28,066 nucleotides of DNA from Oligoflexaceae bacterium (GTDB lineage Bacteria; Bdellovibrionota_B; Oligoflexia; Oligoflexales; Oligoflexaceae): contig CANJJY010000008.1 in assembly GCA_947474445.1 (NCBI GenBank), positions 1 to 28,066 of the forward strand. The letters run 5' to 3'. The notes under the pieces are model-generated. The model searched no databases. It was not told where the DNA came from and saw only the letters and a list, made by a program, of their open reading frames with translations. Both the position numbers and the translations under genes were made by a program. Below are positions 1 to 8,887 of the stretch, one piece after another (positions within the stretch are counted from its first letter, which is position 1; each line of letters starts with the position of its first letter).

Positions 1-1
1 A

Positions 2-313
2 GCGATCGAAATTCACACCGGACATTTTTGCCGCTCGCTGCAAGAGGCTGGTTCGACAAAAGCCTCTATGGCACTCGTCAAGCCCCTGCAAGAAGCTGCC
101 GAAGTTGCCTCTCAACGCGGTCTGCAGGTGCACGTCGGTCATGGACTTAATTACGTTAATGCCGGCTGGATTCAGCTGATTCCTCATTGTGAAGAAGCCA
201 ATATCGGTCACGCCATCGTTGCAAGAGCAATCGCCGTGGGACTGCCGCAGGCCGTGCGCGAAATGAAAGCTTTGATCAATGATGCGGCCTCCAGACCCTA
301 CGCGGGACTTTAA
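2..313 (+). CDS. pdxJ: Pyridoxine 5'-phosphate synthase, C-terminal part (5' end outside window)
   Basis: PdxJ condenses 1-deoxyxylulose 5-phosphate with 3-amino-2-oxopropyl phosphate to form pyridoxine 5'-phosphate in the cytoplasm, the last ring-closing step of the DXP-dependent vitamin B6 pathway. The reading frame is open from base 2 to the TAA at 311-313, giving 103 C-terminal residues. Recognisable PdxJ signatures are AIEIHTGHF near the window start, VHVGHGLNY and the NIGHAIVARA segment that closes the TIM barrel and binds phosphate, followed by AVREMKAL. An internal ATG at 68 opens the same frame, but the upstream residues already match the family, so this is a truncated view of a complete gene and not a short gene. 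tsaE starts 5 bases after its stop. Confidence 0.95.
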   Translation, partial: AIEIHTGHFCRSLQEAGSTKASMALVKPLQEAAEVASQRGLQVHVGHGLNYVNAGWIQLIPHCEEANIGHAIVARAIAVGLPQAVREMKALINDAASRPYAGL

Positions 314-318
314 CTAAC

Positions 319-756
319 ATGTCACAACTTTTTTCAATTTTGGATGCAGGAGAAGCCGATCCGCAGCTCCTCGAGCGCGTTCGGAAGGTTTTGCAGATTC
401 AAAGTGAGTTTGTCCTTTGGCTGCAGGGAGAGATGGGAGCTGGCAAAACAAGTTTTGTCCGAGCCTACCTCTACGAACTAGGTTTGCCTTCGCATACACC
501 CGTCGTATCTCCCACCTACACACTGATGAACGAATATAAAATTGGCGAAGACTGGTATGCCCATCTCGATCTCTATCGAGCTGATGCCCGGTTTTCGCTC
601 GATGAGTTAGGCGTCAGGGACGTCAGGCGATACCGCGGCATCTTTATCGAATGGCCCGAACAGGCCGGGGCCTCAGAAACTCTGGGGGCCAGCCATATAT
701 TGCAAATTAAGATGAATGAAATGAACCGTCGCAGCTATACGCTGATCGAGACGTAA
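319..756 (+). CDS. tsaE: tRNA threonylcarbamoyladenosine biosynthesis ATPase TsaE
   Basis: TsaE is the small P-loop ATPase that works with TsaB-TsaD to make N6-threonylcarbamoyladenosine at position 37 of ANN-decoding tRNAs. The 145-residue protein has the usual family length. It shows a Walker A motif GEMGAGKTS near residues 37-45, the conserved SPTYTLMNEY segment, the HLDLYR motif near residue 75, and IFIEWPEQ near residue 110, which is the expected TsaE order. The ATG lies 5 bases after pdxJ and has no clear Shine-Dalgarno sequence, so translation may depend on coupling to pdxJ. Downstream, the aldehyde dehydrogenase begins 13 bases after the stop with its own strong ribosome binding site. 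No TsaB or TsaD gene is in the window. Confidence 0.93.
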   Translation: MSQLFSILDAGEADPQLLERVRKVLQIQSEFVLWLQGEMGAGKTSFVRAYLYELGLPSHTPVVSPTYTLMNEYKIGEDWYAHLDLYRADARFSLDELGVRDVRRYRGIFIEWPEQAGASETLGASHILQIKMNEMNRRSYTLIET

Positions 757-769
757 AAGGAGACCCCCT

Positions 770-2314
770 ATGTCCAGCGATCTCAGCTTTTTGAGAGAAC
801 TTAAGCTTGAAGGTAAAAACCTAGGCGTATCGACAGGAAGCGAATGGTTCGGCTCAGAAGATCACGGGACTTTTGCCTCCCATTCGCCCGTCGATGGACG
901 ATTGATTGGAAATGTTTTTAAAGCGAGTCGTGCTGATTATGAAAAAATGATCGGCACCGCAGAACGAGCCTTTCCTATCTGGCGCCAATTGCCAGCTCCC
1001 CAAAGGGGCGAGATTGTGCGTTTGATCGGCAACAAGCTGCGCGAATTCAAGGAACCGCTCGGGAAACTAGTCGCCTATGAAATGGGCAAGTCTTTGCAAG
1101 AAGGCTTGGGCGAAGTTCAGGAGATGATCGATATCTGCGATTTTGCCGTCGGCCTTTCGCGGCAGCTGCATGGCCTGACCATGCATTCGGAACGACCGCA
1201 GCACCGCATGTACGAACAATGGCACCCCATGGGCTTGGTCGGCATTATTTCCGCCTTTAATTTTCCAGTAGCGGTCTGGTCTTGGAATGCGATGATCGCC
1301 GCCGTGTGCGGAGATGTGACCATCTGGAAACCATCTGAGAAAACGCCGCTCTCGGCGATTGCCTGCTTTCATTTGATGCACGACGTCCTCAGAGCGCAGC
1401 AGGTGCCTGAAGGCGTCATGAACCTTATCATCGGCAATGTCCAAGAAGTCGGCGAACCCATGATCGCCGATGGCCGCATTCCCTTGATATCAGCGACGGG
1501 ATCGACGCGAATGGGCAAGCGTGTCGGTGAAGTGGTTGGGGCGCGTCTCGGGCGCAGCATCCTCGAACTCGGTGGTAACAACGCCATCATTCTCAGTGCG
1601 CAGGCGGATCTTAAAATTGCGGCGCCTGCCATCGTTTTCGGAGCAGTAGGCACCTGCGGACAACGTTGTACTTCGACCCGTCGCTTGATCGTCCACGAGA
1701 GCATTTACGACCAAGTTCAATCGATGCTGGTTAAAGCCTACAGTGGTCTGCGCATCGGCTCGCCGCTCGATCAGAACAATCACGTGGGGCCTTTGATCGA
1801 TAAGGATGCCGTGCAGTTGATGCAAGCTGCATTGAAAGAAGCGAAAGCAGAAGGAGCAACGATCCTCTACGGGGGCGAAGTCCTCGACGGCGAAGCGTAC
1901 GCTTCTGGCTGCTATGTGCGTCCGGCCCTCGTCGAAGCGCGTGCCGACATGAAAATCGTGCAAGAGGAGACTTTTGCCCCTATTCTCTATTTGCTTCGTT
2001 ACAGCGGAGATGTGGATCAAGCCATTCAAGTGCAGAATTCTGTGCGGCAAGGACTGAGCTCCTCGATTTTCACCCTTAATCTGCGTGAAGCCGAAACCTT
2101 CCTGTCAGCTTGGGGCTCCGATTGCGGGATCGCCAATGTCAATATCGGGACATCGGGAGCTGAAATCGGTGGTGCTTTTGGCGGAGAAAAAGATACGGGT
2201 GGTGGACGTGAATCGGGCTCAGATGCATGGAAAGCCTATATGCGTCGGCAGACCAATACCATCAACTACGGTCGCCAGTTGCCTTTAGCCCAAGGCATCA
2301 AATTCGATATCTGA
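770..2314 (+). CDS. Aldehyde dehydrogenase, ALDH7 (antiquitin/alpha-aminoadipic semialdehyde) type
   Basis: This is an NAD(P)-dependent aldehyde dehydrogenase of 514 residues. The general base Glu266 sits in LELGGNN and the catalytic Cys300 in GQRCTS. The cofactor-binding segment GIISAFNFPVAVWSWN and the C-terminal GGEKDTGGGRESGSDAWK stretch are typical of ALDH7, whose members oxidise alpha-aminoadipic semialdehyde (piperideine-6-carboxylate) in lysine breakdown. The exact substrate cannot be told from sequence. The start is supported by an excellent AAGGAGA ribosome binding site 7 bases upstream. A LiuC-like crotonase follows after 8 bases, suggesting a two-gene unit for amino-acid carbon breakdown, although lysine and leucine routes would not normally share these two steps. 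Other ALDH families are less likely because of the C-terminal signature. Confidence 0.9.
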   Translation: MSSDLSFLRELKLEGKNLGVSTGSEWFGSEDHGTFASHSPVDGRLIGNVFKASRADYEKMIGTAERAFPIWRQLPAPQRGEIVRLIGNKLREFKEPLGKLVAYEMGKSLQEGLGEVQEMIDICDFAVGLSRQLHGLTMHSERPQHRMYEQWHPMGLVGIISAFNFPVAVWSWNAMIAAVCGDVTIWKPSEKTPLSAIACFHLMHDVLRAQQVPEGVMNLIIGNVQEVGEPMIADGRIPLISATGSTRMGKRVGEVVGARLGRSILELGGNNAIILSAQADLKIAAPAIVFGAVGTCGQRCTSTRRLIVHESIYDQVQSMLVKAYSGLRIGSPLDQNNHVGPLIDKDAVQLMQAALKEAKAEGATILYGGEVLDGEAYASGCYVRPALVEARADMKIVQEETFAPILYLLRYSGDVDQAIQVQNSVRQGLSSSIFTLNLREAETFLSAWGSDCGIANVNIGTSGAEIGGAFGGEKDTGGGRESGSDAWKAYMRRQTNTINYGRQLPLAQGIKFDI

Positions 2315-2322
2315 GGTTGAAC

Positions 2323-3171
2323 ATGGTTGAAGAACAGGCGGCGTATCTCCGATTGATAGCCTTAGAAAATTTGGACGGTGTTCCGAGCGACCAAAGCGTA
2401 GCCGTGCTCGTGCTCAACCGTCCAAAGGCTGCCAACGCTTTCAGTGGTGAGTTGATTGTCATGATCACAGCCCTCCTCGGGCAAGTCGCGCGCGACCCTC
2501 ATATCCGTGCCTTGATTCTACAGGGAGAGGGCAAGCATTTTTCGGCCGGCGCAGATTTGCACTGGATGCAGGAAGCGGCGCGCCTCGATTATGCAGGAAA
2601 TCTGCACGAGGCTGAGAAGCTGACCCACATGTTTGAGGCCCTTGCGGGATTGAAAATTCCGACTATTTCTCTGGTCAAAGGCGCTGCTTTTGGTGGCGCC
2701 GTAGGTTTGATCGCTGCTTGTGATTATGCATTTGCTTGGGAAGGCGCTCGCTTTTGTTTGAGTGAAACTAAAATCGGACTTCTTCCCGCCGTCATTCTTC
2801 CTTACTTGGCCCGCAAAATCCCAGCCGGTCCGCTGCATCGTCAGATTTTGACAGCTCGCATCCTCAGCGCCGCGGAAGCCCAGCAATTCGGTCTGATCCA
2901 AGGTGTGCACGCCCCAGATGTCATGGAACAAAGCGTCCGTGAAGAGTTGAACGCATTGCTGGGAGCCAGTCCTGAAGCTCAGGCTAGCTATAAAAAATTA
3001 CATCGCGAACTGGCCCTCAGCCATTGGCAACAAAGTCCCTCCACAGCGGTAGCCATTGCAGAGACGCGGGCCAGCACCATGGGGCAAGCCGGTCTCGCCG
3101 CCTTCTTTCAAAAACAAGCGCCAGCTTGGACTTTGCGCCTGCCCCTCGCCTCCCCCATTTGTCTGCCTTAG
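2323..3171 (+). CDS. Enoyl-CoA hydratase/isomerase family protein, methylglutaconyl-CoA hydratase (LiuC)-like
   Basis: This crotonase-fold protein probably hydrates an unsaturated acyl-CoA, with methylglutaconyl-CoA of leucine catabolism as the best guess. The 282-residue product has the oxyanion-hole segment GKHFSAGADLHWMQ and the second half GAAFGGAVGLIAACDYA followed by LSETKIGLLPAV. The first catalytic Glu of classical enoyl-CoA hydratase (in GGGCELA) is replaced by Gly (AVGLIA), while the second Glu is kept in SETKIG; this pattern and the GLLPAVILPYL stretch resemble LiuC-type proteins. I chose ATG 2323, preceded by TGAGG at good spacing, over an in-frame start at 2227 that would lie inside the aldehyde dehydrogenase. 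Acyl-CoA dehydrogenase and carboxylase genes expected for a full leucine cluster are not in the window. Confidence 0.82.
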   Translation: MVEEQAAYLRLIALENLDGVPSDQSVAVLVLNRPKAANAFSGELIVMITALLGQVARDPHIRALILQGEGKHFSAGADLHWMQEAARLDYAGNLHEAEKLTHMFEALAGLKIPTISLVKGAAFGGAVGLIAACDYAFAWEGARFCLSETKIGLLPAVILPYLARKIPAGPLHRQILTARILSAAEAQQFGLIQGVHAPDVMEQSVREELNALLGASPEAQASYKKLHRELALSHWQQSPSTAVAIAETRASTMGQAGLAAFFQKQAPAWTLRLPLASPICLP

Positions 3172-3285
3172 TCTAGGAAACATGGTGCTCTCTTACCGAT
3201 GCCAGCATCCAAGACTGCGTGTTAGACTACTATCGAAAGACGAGTTAGGATGCCTGACTCGGCCTTAACACCTGGGGAAGAATGC

Positions 3286-5814
3286 ATGGACGTACGGGTC
3301 TTTAAGTTTGGCGGAACCTCCCTCGCAAGTCCTGAAGCTTTGCAAAAAGTCCTATCGATTATCAGCGGACACGCCAAGGGTCTGTGCGTTGTCGTTTCAG
3401 CCAGTAGCGGTGTCACCGATAGCCTTTACCGTCTGTATCAGAGTTCGGTACGCGATCAGCGTGGGGAAGATCTAGGCATCCTCGCAGCGCTCGAAGATAA
3501 GCATCTGCAGCTCGTCCGAGGATTGGTCGCCGTGGGGCCGCGCCGCGCGCGTTTAGAAGCGACGATTCGGCAGTCAGTGGAAGAATTGCGCCGCATCAGC
3601 GAGAGCCTTGCCATCTTGCGTGAAGAAACGCCGCGCACGCATTCACGCACGGTTTGCTATGGTGAACGATTGATGGCGGCCATCGTCGCGGAGGTGCTGG
3701 TCGAGCAAGGGGTGCCAGCGGTTCTAGTCGATTCCACGCGCTTGATTAAACTCAATAGGGATCGCTACGAATATGCTCCTGATGATCAGAGATCGCGGGC
3801 GGCCTCGCGCGAAGAGATCTTGCCTTTGCTAGAACAAGGCAAAGTCACGGTCGTGCCTGGATTTTTTGGCGAAGGTCCCGAAGGTGAGGTGATGATCCTT
3901 GGGCGTGGAGGCTCCGATTACTCGGCGACTTTGCTTGGGTCCTATCTCGACGCCAAGGAAGTATGTCTTTATAAGGAAGTCGATGGCCTGATGACGGCCG
4001 ATCCGCGCCACGTCTTTGATGCCAGGGTCCTGCCTGAGCTCCATTATCGCGAAGCGACCGAGCTCGCCTACTATGGCGCGAAAGTCCTGCATCCGCGAGC
4101 GATCATTCCTCTCGTTTCCCAGCAGATTGCTCTCGTGGTCAAAAGCACTTTTTTTCCAGAGAAACCGGGAACTCGCATCGCCGCCGACGTCGCGGAAGGC
4201 ATTTACCCGGTCAAAGCTCTCAGCTACATCGATAGACAGGCTCTGATTTCGATTGAAGGCAGCGGCATGATGGGGGTTCCTGGTATCGCATCCAAAACCT
4301 TCGGAGCGCTGGCACAAAACAGTATCTCAATATCTTTTATCACGCAGGCGTCGAGCGAAGCGAGCATCAGCTTTGTCGTCCCTGGCGATCAAGGTAATTT
4401 TGCCAAGAAGATTTTGGAAGAAGCCTTCCGCTTTGAGCTGGAACATCACTTGATCGATGAGGTGAAACTCAAGCCTCAGATCGCGGTCTTGGCCGTCGTT
4501 GGGCTGGGTATGCGCGGAACTCCCGGCATCGCTGCACGTGCTTTTTCTTGCATCGCTCGTCAAGAGATCAATATCGTCGCTATCGCTCAGGGATCATCCG
4601 AACTGAATATTTCTATCGTCTTGGCACAAGAAGATGCTGCTCGCGCTCTCCGCGCTCTTCATAAAGAATACGGGCTCGATAAAATGCGAGCGGTTACCCA
4701 CCGCGATCCCCGGGAAGTTAACCTGACGATTTTTGGCTTTGGGCAGATCGGTCAAACTTTAACCAAACAGCTACGCGATCAGAAAGACTATCTGGAACAG
4801 CGCTTGCGTCTCAAGAGTCCTCTGGTCGCGCTGGTCGACCGTTCGGGACTGGTCGTCAACGAACGTGGCTTCAGTCAAGAGCAGATCCAAGAATTTTTGG
4901 ATGCGAAGGGCGAAAAGAAAAAACTCCAGGCCGGACAATCAGCAACGGTCGAGACCCAGCTGGAAACCAAGCTTTGGCATGGACCTTGGGACCGCCGAAT
5001 CTTTATCGATTTGACGGCGAGCGAATCAGCGCCGCTGCTCAAGAAAGCCCTGGAAAGTGGCTTTCACGTGGTACTCGCCAATAAAAAACCGCTCGCCATT
5101 CCCTACGAGGCCTATCGCGAACTGATGGATCTCGCAGCTTCCCGTAATCTTCAGCTGCGCTATGAAGCAACGGTGGGAGCCGGCCTGCCCGTTCTCGATA
5201 CGATCGATAAGCTGACGATGGCCGGCGATCCCGTCGAAGAAATTCTCGGTTGTTTTTCCGGAACGCTCGGCTATCTCATGACCGAGCTCGAGGATGGGAC
5301 CGCTTTTTCTCAGGCAGTGCGCAATGCCTATGATAAGGGCTATACCGAACCTGATCCACGCGATGACCTCTCCGGTATGGATGTAGCACGCAAAGCCTTG
5401 ATCTTGGCGCGAACCATCGGCATGAAGATCAATATCGAAGACATCGAGTTGGTGCCTCTATTTCCCAAGGACTTGAGTCACGATGATCCGCAACGCTTCA
5501 TGCAGAATCTTGCGAAATTGGATGCGAGCTATGCTGCGCGCATGCAAACGGCGAAAGATCAGGGTTCGACCCTCCGCTATGTAGCTCGCATCAGTCGAGA
5601 TAAGGTGACGGTCGGCATTGAAGTGCTGAGTCGATCTTCGCCGCTGGGGCGCTTGCGTGGGACAGACAATCAAGTGAGTTTGAAAACAAGTCGCTATGCA
5701 AGCAATCCCTTGATCGTAACGGGTCCGGGCGCCGGCGCAGAGGTGACGGCTGCTGGAGTACTCAACGATATCATCACCATCGCCAACAGCCAAGAACATG
5801 AGGAACGCTCATGA
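3286..5814 (+). CDS. thrA: Bifunctional aspartokinase / homoserine dehydrogenase
   Basis: This fused enzyme catalyses the first (aspartate to aspartyl-phosphate) and third (aspartate semialdehyde to homoserine) steps of threonine synthesis. The 842-residue form is close to the 820 residues of E. coli ThrA. The kinase begins with VFKFGGTSLAS; GRGGSDYSA and KVLHPR follow. Two ACT regulatory domains occupy roughly residues 310-465, so threonine feedback control is likely. The dehydrogenase starts near residue 480 with FGFGQIGQ for NAD(P) binding and includes ANKKPLA and GTLGYLM. I prefer ATG 3286 (GGGGAAGA upstream) over ATG 3250, whose nearest purine run is too close; the longer form would add 12 unconserved residues. 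Its stop overlaps thrB by 4 bases. No threonine/isoleucine-rich leader peptide is visible upstream. Confidence 0.95.
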   Translation: MDVRVFKFGGTSLASPEALQKVLSIISGHAKGLCVVVSASSGVTDSLYRLYQSSVRDQRGEDLGILAALEDKHLQLVRGLVAVGPRRARLEATIRQSVEELRRISESLAILREETPRTHSRTVCYGERLMAAIVAEVLVEQGVPAVLVDSTRLIKLNRDRYEYAPDDQRSRAASREEILPLLEQGKVTVVPGFFGEGPEGEVMILGRGGSDYSATLLGSYLDAKEVCLYKEVDGLMTADPRHVFDARVLPELHYREATELAYYGAKVLHPRAIIPLVSQQIALVVKSTFFPEKPGTRIAADVAEGIYPVKALSYIDRQALISIEGSGMMGVPGIASKTFGALAQNSISISFITQASSEASISFVVPGDQGNFAKKILEEAFRFELEHHLIDEVKLKPQIAVLAVVGLGMRGTPGIAARAFSCIARQEINIVAIAQGSSELNISIVLAQEDAARALRALHKEYGLDKMRAVTHRDPREVNLTIFGFGQIGQTLTKQLRDQKDYLEQRLRLKSPLVALVDRSGLVVNERGFSQEQIQEFLDAKGEKKKLQAGQSATVETQLETKLWHGPWDRRIFIDLTASESAPLLKKALESGFHVVLANKKPLAIPYEAYRELMDLAASRNLQLRYEATVGAGLPVLDTIDKLTMAGDPVEEILGCFSGTLGYLMTELEDGTAFSQAVRNAYDKGYTEPDPRDDLSGMDVARKALILARTIGMKINIEDIELVPLFPKDLSHDDPQRFMQNLAKLDASYAARMQTAKDQGSTLRYVARISRDKVTVGIEVLSRSSPLGRLRGTDNQVSLKTSRYASNPLIVTGPGAGAEVTAAGVLNDIITIANSQEHEERS

Positions 5815-6722
5815 GTTTCAAGATTTTTGCACCGGCGACGATCGGTAATGTAGCCTCGGGCTTCGATGTCCTAGGGTTGGCCGTCGATGGTCTCGGTGAT
5901 TATTTCACCTGCACGCCGCAGTCGCACTATGAAATTCTGGTCAGTGGACGCGATGCCGACCTCGTTCCACTTGATCCTCTTCACAATACCGTGAGCATCG
6001 CGGCTGAGGCTTTCTATCGCTTTCTCGGTGTCGGATCACGCGGATTTAAAGTCCATATTGAGCGAGCACTGCCACTTGCCGGAGGGCTGGGGTCAAGCGC
6101 AGCATCCAGCGTGGCAGGTGCATTGGCTGCCGCGGAGATCACAGGCAGCCGTCATCGATCTGATTTAGTATTGCGAGCAGCCCTGCACGCTGAGGGTGTG
6201 GTCGCCGGTCCCCATCTCGATAATATTGCGCCCTGCTTTTATGGAGGGCTCACTCTTGTTCAGGATACCGAAGCACTGTCGGTTTACCAGATTCCGATTC
6301 AGATGGAACTTTGGATTACTCTCGTCACGCCGCCTATCAAGATTAAAACGAAGGACGCCCGGCGGGTTTTGCCCGAGCATCTGAAAACAGAACAATGGAC
6401 CAAACAGATGGCTCATTGCACGACCCTCGCCTTGGCTTTGGCGCGCGGAGATCATGAGCAACTCGCTTTTGGCCTTCGCGATACTTTTGCCGAACCCGCG
6501 CGTGGCCCGCTCATTCCAGGGTTTTTGGCGGCGCAGAAAGCGTCGATCGATGCGGGCGCCTATGGGTTTTCCATCAGTGGAAGTGGGCCGACCTGCTTTG
6601 CACTGACTCCTCGCGCCGAGGTAGCTCACGCAGTCAGTCGACGTCTGCTAGAAATTTTTGGATCAGCAGCTCAGGTTCATGTCGTGCAGCCACGGCGTCA
6701 AGGGGCGGAGATTTTTCTATGA
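5811..6722 (+). CDS. thrB: Homoserine kinase (GHMP family)
   Basis: ThrB phosphorylates homoserine to O-phosphohomoserine using ATP. The 303-residue protein begins with KIFAPATIGNVASGFD, the standard N-terminus of the family, and carries the GHMP phosphate-binding motif PLAGGLGSSAAS near residues 86-97. A second GHMP-type loop, ISGSGPTCFA, lies near residue 256. The start codon overlaps the thrA stop (ATGA), and its own stop overlaps the thrC start in the same way, so the three genes form one translationally coupled operon in pathway order. Confidence 0.95.
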   Translation: MSFKIFAPATIGNVASGFDVLGLAVDGLGDYFTCTPQSHYEILVSGRDADLVPLDPLHNTVSIAAEAFYRFLGVGSRGFKVHIERALPLAGGLGSSAASSVAGALAAAEITGSRHRSDLVLRAALHAEGVVAGPHLDNIAPCFYGGLTLVQDTEALSVYQIPIQMELWITLVTPPIKIKTKDARRVLPEHLKTEQWTKQMAHCTTLALALARGDHEQLAFGLRDTFAEPARGPLIPGFLAAQKASIDAGAYGFSISGSGPTCFALTPRAEVAHAVSRRLLEIFGSAAQVHVVQPRRQGAEIFL

Positions 6723-7963
6723 CAACTGCAAAACTTCAGTGCATTGCCTGTCAGCAAGATTTCCCCCTATGGGAACTTCGCTATGAGTGTGGTTGCGGAG
6801 GTTTGCTCGAGGTCGCTCATAGTGTCAAGGGTAAGTCCGAACTCAAGGATCTGGTCGAACAGCGACTGCTGAGTCGCAAGCCTTGGGATCGAAGCGGCGT
6901 CTGGCGTTTTCGCGAAGCCGTCGTTCCGCTTGAGACTTCAGAACTGGTTACCCATCAAGAGGGGCAAACTGGGCTCTATGATATCGACACTCTTCAAGAT
7001 TGGACGGGTTGCCCTGGTCTTCTTCTCAAACACGAAGGTGAAAATCCAAGCGGCAGCTTTAAAGATAGAGGAATGACCGCAGCGGTTTCTGCCGCAAAGA
7101 AGCTTGGGATGAATCGATTGGCCTGTGCTTCAACCGGCAATACCAGTTCTTCTCTGGCTGCTTACGCGGCTCGCGCCGGTGCGCAGGCTTTGGTTTTCCT
7201 GCCGGCAGGCAAAGTCAGTCTCGGCAAAATGGCCCAAACTCTCGGCTATGGAGCACAGGCGCTCGCGATCCGGGGCGATTTTGATGATGCGATGCGCATC
7301 GTCCGCGAACTTGCTCTCGCGGGCGAAGTATATATGGTCAATTCGCTGAATCCTTTTCGCATCGAAGGTCAAAAAACTATTATTTGGGAATTGCTGCAGG
7401 ATCTGGAATGGAATCCCCCCGATTGGATCGTCGTGCCAGGCGGTAATCTAGGCAATACCAGTGCTTTTGGCAAAGCGATAGAAGAAGCCTATCAATGGGG
7501 CTGGATCAAAAAAAAGCCGCGATTAGCGGTCATTCAAGCGAGTGGGGCCAATCCCTTTTTTACCAGCTTCCAAGCCGGATTTAAAAATCTGGTTGCTATG
7601 CAGGCCGAAACGATTGCGACGGCCATCCGCATTGGAAACCCGGTGAACTATCAACGGGCAAAGCAAGCCATTGAACGAACGCAGGGATTGGTAGCCGCCG
7701 TCGATGACGCCTCTATCCTCGCAGCTAAAGCCGCCATCGATCGAGCCGGGGTTGGGTGTGAGCCGGCAAGTGCTGCCACGCTCGCCGGTTTGAAGGAGCT
7801 GATTCGCTCTGGTGTTGTCTGTAAAACGCAACGCGTTGTAGCGATTCTTACCGGGCATATGCTGAAAGACACCGACGCTATTTTTGCCAGTCAAACTCTT
7901 CAAAGCCACGAAGTTGACGCCAACGCTACAGCTATTCGCAGCCTTCTGGCCGCCCTCCGCTGA
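6719..7963 (+). CDS. thrC: Threonine synthase (PLP-dependent)
   Basis: ThrC converts O-phosphohomoserine to threonine and phosphate. The PLP-binding Lys115 lies in PSGSFKDRGM, and the phosphate-cup glycines in PGGNLGNTSAF near residue 240 are also visible. The 414-residue length and an N-terminal CxxC (residues 8-11) plus CxC (24-26) zinc-ribbon-like lobe point to the shorter, bacterial/plant-like class of threonine synthase and not the E. coli type. It overlaps thrB by 4 bases and ends the threonine operon. A short stem with GCTCTT/AAGAGC arms lies in the 62-base gap before the next gene, without a clear T tract. Confidence 0.94.
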   Translation: MTTAKLQCIACQQDFPLWELRYECGCGGLLEVAHSVKGKSELKDLVEQRLLSRKPWDRSGVWRFREAVVPLETSELVTHQEGQTGLYDIDTLQDWTGCPGLLLKHEGENPSGSFKDRGMTAAVSAAKKLGMNRLACASTGNTSSSLAAYAARAGAQALVFLPAGKVSLGKMAQTLGYGAQALAIRGDFDDAMRIVRELALAGEVYMVNSLNPFRIEGQKTIIWELLQDLEWNPPDWIVVPGGNLGNTSAFGKAIEEAYQWGWIKKKPRLAVIQASGANPFFTSFQAGFKNLVAMQAETIATAIRIGNPVNYQRAKQAIERTQGLVAAVDDASILAAKAAIDRAGVGCEPASAATLAGLKELIRSGVVCKTQRVVAILTGHMLKDTDAIFASQTLQSHEVDANATAIRSLLAALR

Positions 7964-8025
7964 CTAGAAATTAGGCGCTCTTTGCCTTAAAATGGGAAGA
8001 GCCCACTTTCTATCAGGAGCATTTT

Positions 8026-8835
8026 GTGCGCTATCCCCATCAGAATCTATCGCTGTTTTGGAGCGCCTTGGCTCTGGCACTGACTATGCCTTTTTCAGCT
8101 TTTTCCCAATCCATGCAGCAAGCAAAACCCTGGATGGGGATCGGCATAGAGAAAGGCAGCAAAGGCGTCCTCATCAAGAACGTACTCAAAGAAACCCCGG
8201 CTGAACGCGCAGGATTTCAGGTGGGGGATGAAATTGTAACAGTGGATGGCAAAGACATCAAAGAGCCAGGCAAATTGATCGAGGCCGTCCAATCAAAAGG
8301 TGTGGGCTATAGCCTCGATGTCGGTTTTTGGCGGAAAGATAAGAAGCTCAAGAAGACTTTAAAACTCGAATTGCAGCCCGATGCCATGGATATGATGGAT
8401 AAGCTTTACGTCGGCAAGAAATCGCCTGACTTCGAGATTTTTGACTATAAAGATGGGAAATCGCTCAAGGCCGACGCTCTTGATGGTCAGGTTGTGCTCC
8501 TTGAATTCTGGGCTACCTGGTGTCCAGCCTGCCGGGCTTCCCAGCCGCTGCTGACCCAGATCGCTCGGTCGAGAAAGGACCTGCGTTTGGTGTCCGTGAC
8601 TGATGAAGATGAGATGACAGTTCAGGCATTTATGAAGGGCAAGGACTTCGGCTATCCCGTCTATATCGATAAGGGCCAGAAAGCGACGGCCGCTTATCAA
8701 GTAGCCTCCATTCCCTGCTTTTTCCTGATCGATCGAGAAGGCATTGTAAGGCGGGTGGTCATGGGCGGAGGGAGCTATTTGGAAGCGCTGATCCCTGAGA
8801 TCGATGCACTGCTCAAAACTCCCGCAAAGAAATAA
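8026..8835 (+). CDS. Exported PDZ-thioredoxin (TlpA/ResA-like) fusion protein
   Basis: The 269-residue protein has an N-terminal signal peptide (hydrophobic stretch about residues 8-24, ending AFSQS), so the rest is probably periplasmic. Residues about 35-120 form a PDZ-like domain containing ERAGFQVGDEIVTVDGK, typical of the peptide-binding groove region. Residues about 125-265 form a TlpA/ResA-type thioredoxin domain with the redox motif WCPAC (Cys166, Cys169) and a cis-proline in SIPCFFLI. It may reduce or isomerise exported cysteines or serve cytochrome maturation; the partner is unknown. GTG 8026 is chosen because AGGAG sits 6 bases upstream. A hairpin terminator follows, so it is likely a single-gene unit. 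Confidence 0.85.
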   Translation: MRYPHQNLSLFWSALALALTMPFSAFSQSMQQAKPWMGIGIEKGSKGVLIKNVLKETPAERAGFQVGDEIVTVDGKDIKEPGKLIEAVQSKGVGYSLDVGFWRKDKKLKKTLKLELQPDAMDMMDKLYVGKKSPDFEIFDYKDGKSLKADALDGQVVLLEFWATWCPACRASQPLLTQIARSRKDLRLVSVTDEDEMTVQAFMKGKDFGYPVYIDKGQKATAAYQVASIPCFFLIDREGIVRRVVMGGGSYLEALIPEIDALLKTPAKK

Positions 8836-8855
8836 GCAGGGAAAGAATCTTAAGT

Positions 8856-8887
8856 GTGACCTGTCTTTACAGGCCACCTCTATTTTT
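8856..8887 (+). terminator. Rho-independent terminator after the PDZ-thioredoxin gene
   Basis: A 9-base stem (GTGACCTGT pairing with ACAGGCCAC, one A-C mismatch) with a CTTT loop is followed by CTCTATTTTT on the plus strand. It lies 20 bases after the stop at 8835, and its T tract overlaps the end of the convergent nusB gene. On the minus strand the sequence past the stem is not T-rich, so it mainly serves the plus strand. Confidence 0.65.

Noticed and set aside
1490..2050. 186-residue minus-strand ORF opposite the aldehyde dehydrogenase
   Set aside because: A complementary-strand shadow of a clear ALDH gene without its own ribosome binding site or family signature.
3181..3268. Short frame before thrA that could be a threonine attenuator leader peptide
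   Set aside because: The 28-residue peptide has a single Thr and no Ile run, and no terminator/antiterminator pair is visible before thrA.
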